Shown here in pieces: positions 1 through 9,600 of a stretch of DNA of 64,000 nt; the first letter of the stretch is position 1; each line of letters begins with the position of its first letter. Both the position numbers and the translations under genes were made by a program. This DNA comes from Collinsella aerofaciens (GTDB taxonomy: Bacteria > Actinomycetota > Coriobacteriia > Coriobacteriales > Coriobacteriaceae): the NCBI RefSeq assembly GCF_015558785.1, contig NZ_JADMOP010000003.1, positions 62,001-126,000 on the forward strand. Reading direction: 5' to 3'. The notes beneath the pieces were generated by a model. It worked only from the letters and a program-made list of their open reading frames with translations, was not told the origin of the DNA and ran no database searches.

Positions 1-150
1 CGGCACCGGGTCGACCGTGCCGTCGGAGCTGAGGTTCGCAAACATAAACATGAACATCGTGGAAAGCGCGACGGGAAAGACCGCACCCCAAACCCACGTG
101 CTCGGCCGGCGCAGCAGCGTCTTGACCGTAATGATAATGGTGTTGAACAT
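1..150 (-). CDS. ABC-2 type exporter permease, N-terminal fragment
   Basis: Only the first 50 codons are inside the window; the gene runs off the left edge. It starts with MFNTIIITVKTLLRRPSTW followed by a hydrophobic stretch rich in Phe and Met, as expected for the first membrane segment of an ABC-2 permease. It lies 9 bases downstream of the ABC ATPase stop on the same strand, so the two probably form one exporter operon. The substrate cannot be told from the fragment. The family call rests on position and the single membrane segment, so confidence is moderate. Confidence 0.6.
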   Translation of the reverse strand, partial: MFNTIIITVKTLLRRPSTWVWGAVFPVALSTMFMFMFANLSSDGTVDPVP

Positions 151-159
151 GGCTGCCCC

Positions 160-1098
160 CTAGTCGCGCAGCTCGCGGCCGGTGATCTCGAGGAACACGT
201 CGTTGAGGGTCGGCGGCTCGCTCCACACGCGGCCGAGCGCAACGTCGGCGGCGCGCAGCGTGTCGAGGATGTCGACCAAATTGTGCGGGCTCGCTTCGCA
301 GGTGCAGACGAGCTCGCCGCCGGACAGCTCGACGCTGAGCACGTGCTCAAGGGCGCGCAGCCGCTCGACTGTGGCGAGCTCGACGGCGCCAACCTCGACG
401 GTCACGCGCTCGCCCATCTGAATCATGCGCTTGAGCTCGTCGTTGGTGCCCTGCGCCAGCACGCGGCCGCCGTCCATGATCATGATGCGGCTGCAGATTT
501 GCTCGACTTCCTCCATGTAATGGCTGGTATACACCACCGTGGCGCCCTCGTCGCGCAGGCGGCAGATGCCCTCCAGGATGGCGTTGCGGCTCTGCGGGTC
601 GACCGCCACCGTGGGCTCGTCAAAGAAGATGAGCTCGGGCTTGTGCGCGATGCCGCAAGCGATGTTGAGGCGACGCGCCAGGCCGCCCGAGAGCTTGCCG
701 GGGCGAAACTTGGTAAAGTCGCCCAGGCCGACAAAGTCGATGGCATCGTCCACCAGCGCGCGGCGGCGTTTGCGGTCGTTGACGTAGAGACTGCAGAAAT
801 AGTCGATGTTCTCGCGCACGGTGAGCTCATCGAACACCGCCACCTGTTGCGGCACCACGCCGATGCGACGCTTGAGGTCGTAGCGGGCGGGCGTCATGGG
901 CTCGCCAAAGAGCTCGATGGTGCCCTTATCGTAGGCAAGCAGCTGCAGGATACAGTTGATGGACGTGGTTTTGCCCGAGCCGTTGGGGCCGAGCAGGCCA
1001 AAGATCTCGCCGGGGGCGATGCTCAGGTTAAAGTGGTCGAGCGCGATAAGATCGTCGTAGCGCTTGACGAGGTTTTCGACGTGGACGATGTCTGTCAT
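160..1098 (-). CDS. ABC exporter ATP-binding protein (DrrA/CcmA-like)
   Basis: This 312-residue ATPase would power an ABC-2 exporter. Walker A is LLGPNGSGKTT near residue 36, the signature is LSGGLARRLNIACGI, and Walker B is LIFFDEPTVAVDP with the D-loop. About 85 residues follow the ATPase core (from roughly residue 225), as in drug, antibiotic or lipid exporters of the DrrA type. A GAAGGG Shine-Dalgarno lies 8 bases before the ATG. The gene is followed by the permease and is divergent from a histidine kinase/response regulator pair. That arrangement is typical of stress- or antimicrobial-responsive exporters, so the pair may control this transporter (inference). Confidence 0.85.
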   Translation of the reverse strand: MTDIVHVENLVKRYDDLIALDHFNLSIAPGEIFGLLGPNGSGKTTSINCILQLLAYDKGTIELFGEPMTPARYDLKRRIGVVPQQVAVFDELTVRENIDYFCSLYVNDRKRRRALVDDAIDFVGLGDFTKFRPGKLSGGLARRLNIACGIAHKPELIFFDEPTVAVDPQSRNAILEGICRLRDEGATVVYTSHYMEEVEQICSRIMIMDGGRVLAQGTNDELKRMIQMGERVTVEVGAVELATVERLRALEHVLSVELSGGELVCTCEASPHNLVDILDTLRAADVALGRVWSEPPTLNDVFLEITGRELRD

Positions 1099-1283
1099 GA
1101 GGCGGCCCTTCTGTTGGTCATGGCCCGGTACGATTGCATCATCGCAGGAGCCGCCGGCGCGCGCCAGTGAGCTTTGTCACGAGTGCGGGGCTTGGCCGCA
1201 TGGCCCGCCGGCGCTCCCAATTTACCGTACAGGAGGAATGTCACGGTTGCGCGGGCGGCCCCTCCACCACACGCGACTTCGCG

Positions 1284-1289
1284 TACAAT
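1284..1289 (+). promoter_or_regulatory. -10 element of the histidine kinase gene; leaderless start likely
   Basis: TACAAT ends six bases before the ATG at 1296, so transcription would be expected to begin at or next to the A of the ATG. No Shine-Dalgarno is visible in front of this start. A short GC-rich inverted repeat (ACGCG-ACTT-CGCGT) sits immediately upstream of and overlapping the hexamer. No good -35 was found. Confidence 0.45.
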
Positions 1290-1295
1290 ACCCGT

Positions 1296-2441
1296 ATGAA
1301 CAGGCTTTTCGACAAATCGATCGTGCTGGCGTGCTGTATCGCAGCCGCCACGGGCCTTGCTGCGGACGCTCACCTGGTCGCGGCGTTTTGCCTTGGCGTT
1401 ATTGCCACCTCGCTGGCCGAGGTTACACAGGAGGAACGTACGCGCCGCATATGCGAGGCCGCAAGTTACGCTTACATCATCGCGGCTGTCTTCGTGCCGC
1501 CGTTTGTGCCGTTTGCGCCTCTCGCCCTCTATGACATCGCGCGGCGGGTGCGCCGTGAGCACGCCTGGGTCGCGCTGGGCATTGGCGCCACCTTTGTCTT
1601 TGCACTCGTCGCAGACCTTCGCACCGACGCGCTCACCGCCCGAACGCTCCTGCTGACCGCCATCCTTTCGGTTGCCGCCACCTTGCTGTCGCTACGTACC
1701 GCCCAGTTGGAGCGCGAGCAGCAGCGCATGCGCCGTACCCGCGACGAGCTGCAGGAACGAGCCCTCGCGCTCGAGGCGCGCAACCGCGATCTTGCCGACC
1801 GCCAGGACTACGAAGTCGAGCTCGCGACGCTCGCCGAACGCGCCCGCATCGCGCGCGAGATCCACGATAACGTCGGGCACCAGCTCACGCGCGCTTCGCT
1901 ACAGACCGAGGCCCTGCGCGTGGTCCACGCCGACGAGCCCGGCGTCGCCGCCGATTTCGCCGACGTCAAACGCACGGTTGACGAGGCGCTCCAGCTCGTA
2001 CGCGCCAGCGTCCATGCGCTCAACGACAACGCCGTCGACCTTTCCGTGCAGCTCGAACGCATTGTTGAAGGCACGCGCTCGGACGGCGGCCCGCAGATTG
2101 AGCTTGAAGTTATGGCCGAGCACGCGCCCGCAAATGTCGCCAACTGCTTTGCGGCGGTCCTGCGCGAGGCGCTCTCCAACACCATGCGCCACGCTTGCGC
2201 CCATGCTGTCACCGTACGGTGCATGGAACATCCGTCGTTTTACCAGCTCATTGTTACCGACGATGGTATTGGCGAGGTTCGGGCGAGTACCCGCAACGCC
2301 ACAGAAGGCATGGGGCTCGGCTCCATGCGTGAGCGCGTCGAGGCGCTTGACGGCACCTTCACCGCCGGCCCGCGCGCCGGCGCCGGCGGCTGGCGTGTGT
2401 TTGCCACCGTTCCCAAACGGCAAGGAGATGAGAGTCGATGA
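1296..2441 (+). CDS. NarL-family sensor histidine kinase
   Basis: A 381-residue membrane sensor kinase. Residues 1-135 hold about five hydrophobic segments with short loops, so sensing probably occurs in or near the membrane. A charged coiled coil (135-180) follows, then the HisKA_3 dimerisation box with phospho-acceptor His190 in AREIHDNVGHQ. The ATPase domain shows an N-box (REALSNTMRHA), a DDGIGE G1 box and GMGLGSMRERV. The frame is open further upstream, but the ATG at 1296 fits the promoter and the start of the first membrane helix. The stop overlaps the response regulator start by 4 bases (ATGA), indicating translational coupling. Confidence 0.88.
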   Translation: MNRLFDKSIVLACCIAAATGLAADAHLVAAFCLGVIATSLAEVTQEERTRRICEAASYAYIIAAVFVPPFVPFAPLALYDIARRVRREHAWVALGIGATFVFALVADLRTDALTARTLLLTAILSVAATLLSLRTAQLEREQQRMRRTRDELQERALALEARNRDLADRQDYEVELATLAERARIAREIHDNVGHQLTRASLQTEALRVVHADEPGVAADFADVKRTVDEALQLVRASVHALNDNAVDLSVQLERIVEGTRSDGGPQIELEVMAEHAPANVANCFAAVLREALSNTMRHACAHAVTVRCMEHPSFYQLIVTDDGIGEVRASTRNATEGMGLGSMRERVEALDGTFTAGPRAGAGGWRVFATVPKRQGDESR

Positions 2442-3067
2442 GGCTCATAGTTGTCGACGACGACCGCTTGGTGGTCGATTCGCTCAAGATTATCCTGGGC
2501 GCCCAGCCACAGATCGAGGTGGCGGGCACCGGCGCCAACGGCGACGACGCGGTGGCGCTCTACGCCGAGCACGCACCCGATATCGCGCTGCTCGACATTC
2601 AGATGCCAGGGCGCGACGGCCTTTCGGCGGCGCGCGAAATCCTTGAGCACGACCCCGCGGCACGCGTGGTGTTTCTGACGACATTCTCAGATGACGAGTA
2701 CATTGTGTCGGCGCTCAAGCTAGGCGCCCGTGGCTATCTGATCAAGACCGATGTCGCCGCCATTCCTCCAGCCTTGGCGCAGGTCATGGACGGCAAACAC
2801 GTACTCGAGGGTAAGGCGATAGAGGATATCGACTTTGATGGGGCGGGCGTCGAGGCCGACACGTCTCGCCGGCCCGCGGCCTTTGTCAGCCTGACCGACC
2901 GCGAGTTCGAGGTCGCCGAGCTCATCGCCCGCGGCCTCGACAACAAGGAGATTGCCGCCACGGCTTATATGGGAGAAGGCACGGTGCGCAACCACATCAG
3001 CTCGATCCTGGCCAAAATGGGCCTGCGCAACCGCACCCAAATCGCCATCGCCTACCTGCGAGGCTAG
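2438..3067 (+). CDS. LuxR/NarL-type response regulator
   Basis: A 209-residue regulator. The receiver domain occupies residues 1-120, with the acidic pocket VVDDDR at the N terminus and phospho-acceptor Asp53 in LLDIQMPG. A LuxR-type DNA-binding helix-turn-helix covers about 145-205 (LTDREFEVAELIARGLDNKE, then VRNHISSILAKMGLRNRTQ). It overlaps the kinase gene by 4 bases and should be its cognate partner. The divergent ABC exporter is the obvious regulatory target (inference). No unusual residues are seen. Confidence 0.9.
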   Translation: MRLIVVDDDRLVVDSLKIILGAQPQIEVAGTGANGDDAVALYAEHAPDIALLDIQMPGRDGLSAAREILEHDPAARVVFLTTFSDDEYIVSALKLGARGYLIKTDVAAIPPALAQVMDGKHVLEGKAIEDIDFDGAGVEADTSRRPAAFVSLTDREFEVAELIARGLDNKEIAATAYMGEGTVRNHISSILAKMGLRNRTQIAIAYLRG

Positions 3068-3098
3068 CCGCCGGCTGCCGCCAATTTGATGCCATTTC

Positions 3099-3250
3099 AA
3101 AACTATGCCGGTTTACTACGATGAACCGCATATCTCCGACCACGGCAAATTGCGCACTTACAAAACCGCAGATAGAACACTTGCGATATTTGCAAAAATG
3201 CGGGTGTGGTCAGGAATCTCGGATTCATCGTAGTAAACCGGCATAGTTTT
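3099..3250. repeat. Long inverted repeat A (27-bp perfect arms) downstream of the response regulator
   Basis: Arms 3099-3125 and 3224-3250 are perfect reverse complements over 27 bases (AAAACTATGCCGGTTTACTA and onward). Weaker pairing continues inside the arms. The same arm sequence recurs, diverged, in element C at 10189-10340, on the other side of the adhesin gene. No gene is seen in this stretch. Confidence 0.85.
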
Positions 3251-3289
3251 GTTCGGGCAGCTCTGCACGAGTGTCTCCGCCAGCCTCGC

Positions 3290-3329
3290 GGGACCAAAAT
3301 GATCCGTTTTCCTCCGTCCCCAAGGGATC
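3290..3329 (-). repeat. GGGGACGG-AGGAAAAC repeat, copy 1
   Basis: Read on the minus strand this contains GGGGACGGAGGAAAACGG, then ATCATTTTGGTCCC. Related copies lie at 10121-10160 (minus, diverged) and 25163-25194 (plus, GGGGGACAGAGGAAAACAG). It sits between inverted repeats A and B. Confidence 0.7.
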
Positions 3330-3341
3330 AGCCGGAACCGC

Positions 3342-3505
3342 TCGCCACGAAATCGGCCCATCTACTACGTTTGACTCGATACCCCTGACCATACCTTCGT
3401 TTTGAACAAAACCGCAGGCGTTCTACCTGCGGTTTTGTTTTCGCGTTTTTTGGCATGGTTGGGGGTAAGGGGCTAAACGTAGTAGATAGGCCGGTTTCGT
3501 GGCGA
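3342..3505. repeat. Long inverted repeat B with an apical terminator-like hairpin
   Basis: Arms 3342-3372 and 3475-3505 pair over 31 bases with two mismatches (TCGCCACGAAAYCGGCCYAT and onward). At the tip, CAAAACCGCAGG (3407-3418) pairs perfectly with CCTGCGGTTTTG (3426-3437) and is followed by T-rich sequence. The same tip recurs, damaged, in element C near 10250-10280. Confidence 0.85.
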
Positions 3506-3532
3506 ACCCTTCTCGCCTACGCACAAAAGCGC

Positions 3533-3563
3533 CGCCACGGAGGAGGGAGATACCTCCGTGGCG
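3533..3563. terminator. Hairpin, GC-rich
   Basis: CGCCACGGAGG (3533-3543) pairs perfectly with CCTCCGTGGCG (3553-3563). The following sequence is three runs of five Gs separated by single Ts (about 3566-3583). There is no T tract. It lies between element B and the adhesin 3' end. Confidence 0.45.
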
Positions 3564-3607
3564 ACTGGGGGTGGGGGTGGGGGCTATGTTCTGGCTCCCC
3601 GCCGGCC

Positions 3608-3631
3608 GCCCGGGGCCTTTTGGCCCCGGGC
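3608..3631 (-). terminator. Probable terminator hairpin of the adhesin gene
   Basis: GCCCGGGGCC (3608-3617) pairs perfectly with GGCCCCGGGC (3622-3631) around a TTTT/AAAA loop, 14 bases after the adhesin stop. There is no clear T tract on the minus strand, so termination is inferred from position and stem strength. Confidence 0.5.
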
Positions 3632-3644
3632 GCTGCCAGCGTGC

Positions 3645-6600
3645 CTAGCGCTTACGGATACCCCAGACCAGGGCACCGACGCCGGCCATGGCAATGACGA
3701 ATGCCATGAGCAATGCGGCAGTCTGCTGGTCGCCTGTGGTGGGCAGGAAACCCTTGACCGTCTTGACGATGTTCGTCACGGTCTTAGGCGTGCCGGGATC
3801 GGGCGTCGGCACGGGCGTCTCGGGCTTCTTGTACGTGTTGTTGAACACGATACCCTCGACGCTCTTGTCGCCCTTGGTAAAGGCGACGTTCGCCTTGAGG
3901 TTGCCCTCGCCGTCATCGACCACGTTGACGGTCACGGTAAAGACGGACTTGTCGTAGGTCATACCGACCTCGTCGCCCTTGACCTCGCTGATGGTGTAGG
4001 CGTGCGTACCGGGCTCGTCGTACTCAAACTTGTCAAAGTTGATCTTGCCGTCGGCATCGTTGGTAACCGTAGACTCGATGTCCTCGCCAACGAGCTTAAA
4101 GCTAAACTCGTCCTTCTTGAGTTCGCGTCCCTCGAGCACCTTGATAGCGCCGATGGAAACCTGCGTAGGCATGGCGTGATACTTGTTGGTAAAGCCAGCC
4201 GACTCGGTGGTCCCCTCGAGCTTGTGCGTCGCGGTCAGCGTGCCGTCGCCGTTGTCGGAGACGGTGGTCACGACGGTGTAGGTCGTGCCGTCATAGGTGA
4301 CGCCCTTGTACAGGCCGAGCGCGTTGGGGCAAGCCTCGCGCAGCGTGTACGTGTGCGTGCCGGGTGCCTCGTAGCGGATCGGGCTCAGCGTCACGGTGCC
4401 GTTAGCGTCGTTGGTGCCGTTAGCGACAACCACGTCGTCCTCGAGCAGCTCAAACGTGAACTCGCCAGCTGCAAGGTCGCGGCCGGTCAGACGCTTGACC
4501 GTCTTGACCTGATCGGTCACGGAAGAATCGGTGGGCGTCACGCTGTAGGCGTTGGTGAATGTGAAGGCCGCACCGTCATCGCCTTCGTGCATGACGCTCA
4601 GATGTCCGACACCGTCGTCAGTCACGGTGTAGGAAACCTTGCGCGTGGCGTTGGCGTCGTTGGTCACGCCAGGGGCGCCACCGGACTCGGTCACCGTGTA
4701 AGTAAAGGTGTGCGAGCGCGGAGCGGTGGGGGCTGCGGGCTCGGACTCGTCGTTGGACTCGTCGGTGTCGGCATCAGCGCCGGCGTCGGCCTCTTCAGCC
4801 TCTGCCTCGTCGGCCTCAGCCTCGTCAGCTTCGTCCGCCTCGGCCTTATCGGTCGCATCGTCCGTCACGCCCATGGCGCGGTTGAGATCCTCGAGCGTAA
4901 AGTGGATCTTGCCAAAGTCCACGTTGCCGGCCGCGTCGTTGGTTGCGGTCGTGCGCTCGGGCATCGGGGCACCCGCCTCATCGGCGGTCACGGTGAAGGT
5001 GAACTTACCCGTGATGTCGGCCGGGGTCAGGCCCTCGGCAGCCTGGAGCTTCTTGGTGCCAGCGAGCGCAGCGTCAACGGCGTCGGCGCCGTAGACGTTC
5101 TCGAACAAGGGCTCGACGCCGCCGTAGTCGACCGTTGCCGTCAGGGTACCGTCACCGTTGTCGACGACGATAACCTTAAAGCCAAAGCTCCACGTTGTAG
5201 CGGAAACGCCATTCGGCAGCCCGAATAAATCTTCGTAGGCCGTGTAGTTAATGGTCCAGGCAAGCTTACCGTCCTTATCGGTACGATAAGCAAGCCCAGC
5301 AGCCTCAAGATTAGCAAGCATCTTAGTGTCGTAGTGCAGCGTATCAAAGCTCACGTGCCCGCCGATATTGGGCTTGAGGTTTTCGTATGCCACAAGCTCA
5401 CCCTGATAGGCGATGCCGAACCAGAACTCGCCGTCGGCCATCGGGCGGCCGGTCAGAGTCTTGGTGGCAACGACCTGAGCGGCGGTGCCGCCAGGCGTGT
5501 TGGTCGTAGCGCTGTAACTGTTGTGGAACGGCACCAGGGCCTTCTCGACCTTGTTCTCGCCACTCTTGTGGACCGTCTCATGCGTGCCCCCGGGACCGCC
5601 GGAAACGGTCGTCGTAGCAGTGAGCGTGCCGGCGGTGTCGTCGGCGATGGCGATCGTCACCGTGCGCACGGCGTCGTCGTAGGTGTAACCGGGCTGGCCG
5701 TCGTTCTTCTCGGCCACGGTGTACGTAAAGGTCTTGCCGGCGTCAGCCTGCGTAAACTTGACCTCATGGCCAGCCAGGATGTCGATCAGGCCGACTGTTG
5801 CCTCTGCCGTCGCAGGGGACTTGAAGTTGTTGGCTCCGGGCAGCAGGCCAAGCGCGTTGGCCGAGGCCTCGTCGGCAGGCGTCACGGTAAACGTGAACTG
5901 ACCCTCGGTCATAGGACGTCCGGAGAGGCTCTTGCTGAGCTTGAGGCCGCCGGCCGCGGTGTAGTTAAGCTCAGTGCGGTACGTGTTGGTGAAGCGTCCG
6001 TTTTCCTTCTTGGTGACATTGGCGGTCAGCTTGCCCTCGCCGTCCTCAGTCACGGTCACTTCGGCGGTCGCGACATGCCCGTCATACGCCATGCCGGCCG
6101 CGTTACCCGCGTTCTCGCGGATCTCGTACGTGTAGGTTCCGGCAGCCGTGTAGCGGATCTTGCCGAACTTGACGGCAGCGATGCCATCCTTCGCATCGTG
6201 CTTGTTCACGGTCACGGTTGCAGGATCGGGCAGCGGAGTGCCCTCGGCGGCGGTGATGGTAAAGCTGAACTCGTCGGAGTCCGTCCAGTCGCGACCGTCG
6301 ATAGCCTTGCTCAGATCAAAGTCGAGCTCTGCGTCGTACGGGGTCACGCTGTAGGTGTTCTTGAAGGTCGCAGCCGTGGCGTCCTTCAGGACATGCTTCG
6401 CCTCGAGCGTGCCGTCGCCCTTGTCGGCGATGGTGGTCTCGATGGTGTACTCGGCATCGCTGTAGGTGATACCGCCGGCGTTGCCCTTGAGCTCGCGCAG
6501 CGTGTAGATGTGCTTGCCGGGCTTGGTGTACTTCACGGGGCTCATCGTGATCTTGCCATCGGCGGCGTTCTTGCCGGTGGCGACGACCTTGGCGTCCTTG

Positions 6601-9600
6601 CCCTCGCCCTCGACGAGCTCGAAGGAGAACTCGTCGGCAGCAAGCTCGCGTCCGGTCAGAACCTTGGTCGCGGTGATCTGGTCGGTGACGCTCGTCTCGA
6701 CAGGCGTCGCGCTGTAGGTATTGGTGAACGTAAATGCCACATCGCCGTCCGGCTTGTGGGATACGCTCAGTTTGCCCTCGCCGTCATCGGTCACGGTGAA
6801 GGAAACCGTACGCGGAGGCTTGGCGTCGTTGGTCACGCCAGCGACCTTGCCGGACTCGGTCACGGTGTAGGTAAAGGTGTGCTCGCGCTTCTCGGGCTTC
6901 TCGCCCAGAGCCTTGTTAAGGTCGTCAAGCGTAAAGGTAATCTTGCCAAAGTCGACCTTGCCCTTGGCATCATTGGTCACGCTCGCGTTCGCGGGCATGG
7001 GTGCGCCCTCTTCACCGGTCACGGTAAAGGTGAACTTGCCGGCAATGTCAGCCGGGGTCAAGCCGTTGGCGACCTGCAGGTTCTTGATGCCCGCAAGCGA
7101 TGCCTCAGCGGCATTGGTGGTGTAGGCGTTCTTGAACTCGATGCTCTTGACGTCCTTGGCATCCTTTAGCTCATGCGTGGCAACCAGCTGGCCCTTGCCG
7201 TTATCGCTGATGGTCGTCACGATGGTGTAGACCGTGTCGTCGTAGGTAATACCACCGGCGTTACCCTTAACCTCATGCAGCGTGTAGGTGTGCTGACCGA
7301 TCTCGGTGTACTTGATGGGGCTGAACGTCACGTTGCCGTTGGCATCGTTCTTGACGGTCTCGACAGGCTTGAATTCCTTGTCCACGATCTCGCGCAGCTC
7401 AAAGCTGAACTCACCGGCCGTAAGGTCGCGCCCGGTCAGAGACTTGGTCACGTCAATCTTGTCGGTAACGCTGGACTCAACAGGCTCCGCAGTGTAGACG
7501 TTCTTGAACTCGGTCTCGTCGGCTTCGCTCCAAGTCACCTTCACAGCGGCGCTGAGCTCGCCCTTCTTGTTGGGCGTTACCGTCACGGTGATCTCCGCGA
7601 CGTTCTTGCTGTAGGCAATGCCGTCAACCGTGGTCCCGGCGTTCTTTTCGCTGACCCTGTAGACGTACGTGCCAGGCTCGGTGTATTTGATCGTACCGAA
7701 GTCGATGACAGCCTTACCCTTGTCGTCCAGGTTCTTCTTGGTCGTAGCCGCAGTCGTAGCCGCAGGCATCGGGGCTCCGTTCTCGGACGTCAGCCCAAAC
7801 TCAAACGTGTCCTCTTTCGTCCAGGCGCGGCCTTCGAGCACCTTGGTCAGGCTAAAGCTAGCCTTGGTCTCCACCGTCGCCGGCGTCATGTTGTACGCAA
7901 AGCTGATCTTGCCGTTGTTGCCCAGGTAGGAATTGACATGCGTCGCGGTCGCCTTGGCGGACGTGTTGTTCCACTTGGGGTTGAGAACGTCTTTCGCGGT
8001 CTCGGTGTTGTTGCCGCCCACGTTATCCTTGGTGGTGTGGAGCTCGTCGATAAAGGCCAGGCGTGCGGTTCCCACAGTAAACACCAAGTTACCGTTCTCA
8101 TCGGGAACAATCGCGCCGTCAAACTTCGCAGCGTCGCCGCCGATAAACTCGATGACGGCAGTGGCGGATTTGGCCTCGCTGTTCTCACCCTGCTCCTCAA
8201 ACTCATCCTTATAGTAATAGGTGCCGGTATCTGCCAGCGAATTCTTTGCGGGCTGCTTGCATTCCTCATCCGTGTAAATAGGAGTCTGCTTCTGGAAGTA
8301 GTAGTAGCGGTTGGTGTCGGCAGGCTCAAAGGTCGCAACCGTATTACCCAACGCACCGCCGCTCCACTTGTTCGCGTAGAAATTCACGGTCTTGGCGCCG
8401 TTGGCTACGGTCGTATTGTTCTCGATGTAATCCTTGAACCCCGTTACCTTCTCGGGCATAAACAGGTTGTCGAGCGCAGTGCTCTTCACGCTCGAGGTGT
8501 ACTTCACGCGGATAGGCTGAGCGCTGTCGACCGAAAGCTTGCCGTCTACAGTCTTAAAGTGGCTCAGCGGAATCAGCGACGCAGGAATGCTGACCGTTAC
8601 GACATCGCCCTTCTGGGGATTGTCGTCACCAGCACGCTGCACGGTAATGAGCAGGTCTTTTGCTTTGCCATCGAACTCGTACGTATCGGTCTTGGTTTCT
8701 TTGTTGAACGTCTTGCTCGGATTGGTAAACGGCGTGCCGTTGATGACGACCTCGGTAAAGCTGTCGACCTGCATAAAGTCGCCCAGCTCATCGGTAAACG
8801 TGATGTAACCGGACTTGGTCGCGTCGTAGCCCTTATCAATTTCGGTCGGATAAGGCGCCTCCGACGTAATGGCCTGTGAGATGTCGTCGAAAACCTTCTT
8901 GAGCTCTTCGGCATTGGTCGCTGACTTGTAGTAGTCGGAGTTTTCCGCGCGTGCACCATGAGCATTCCATGCCGTGGCATTGGGGTAGTTGCTCGATACG
9001 GCCTGCATGAACTTGTTCTCTTTTTGGCTTTTTCCCGAATCCTGGATACCAGCGCTGGGGTCCGCGCCATCAAAGATGCCGATAGTATAAACGGTGGCCT
9101 TGCTGTCCTTCATGTTCTTGGCAGCCGTCACAGCCTTGTTGGCGACGCCAGAGTCGAACGTGTTGTCACTCGTTGGAGTGCCGTCAGTAAAGAACACAAC
9201 GACCTTCTTGGCGCCTGCGCGACCGGAAGGAATATCCCTAGCCAGTTCCAAACCATAGTCGGCATGCGTGGCACCGCTGGGCTGAATTCTCTTAATGGTG
9301 TTCTGGAGAATGGTCACATTGCCGCCAGAGCAATCGGTCAGGCCCTTCATTACCTGTGTGTAATTGTAGTTGTACCATCTTCCATACGTATCGTTGCCGA
9401 TATTGTTGGACTTCTCGCCCGCAAACTTAACAATGGCAACCCTATGTTGCCTATCGACACCCTCGATACTCTCGTTTTGTTTGGCGATGGTATCGATAAA
9501 GCTGTTCGCAGCGTTCTTCAGCGCATCGATACGCTTGGTGCGATCTCCGCCACCCATAGGATCATCCATCGAGCCAGATGCATCCAGCACCATCACGATG

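Noticed and set aside
3566-3583. G-quadruplex candidate
   Set aside because: There are only three runs of five Gs separated by single Ts; a fourth tract would have to come from split runs. The signal is weak and unsupported by position.
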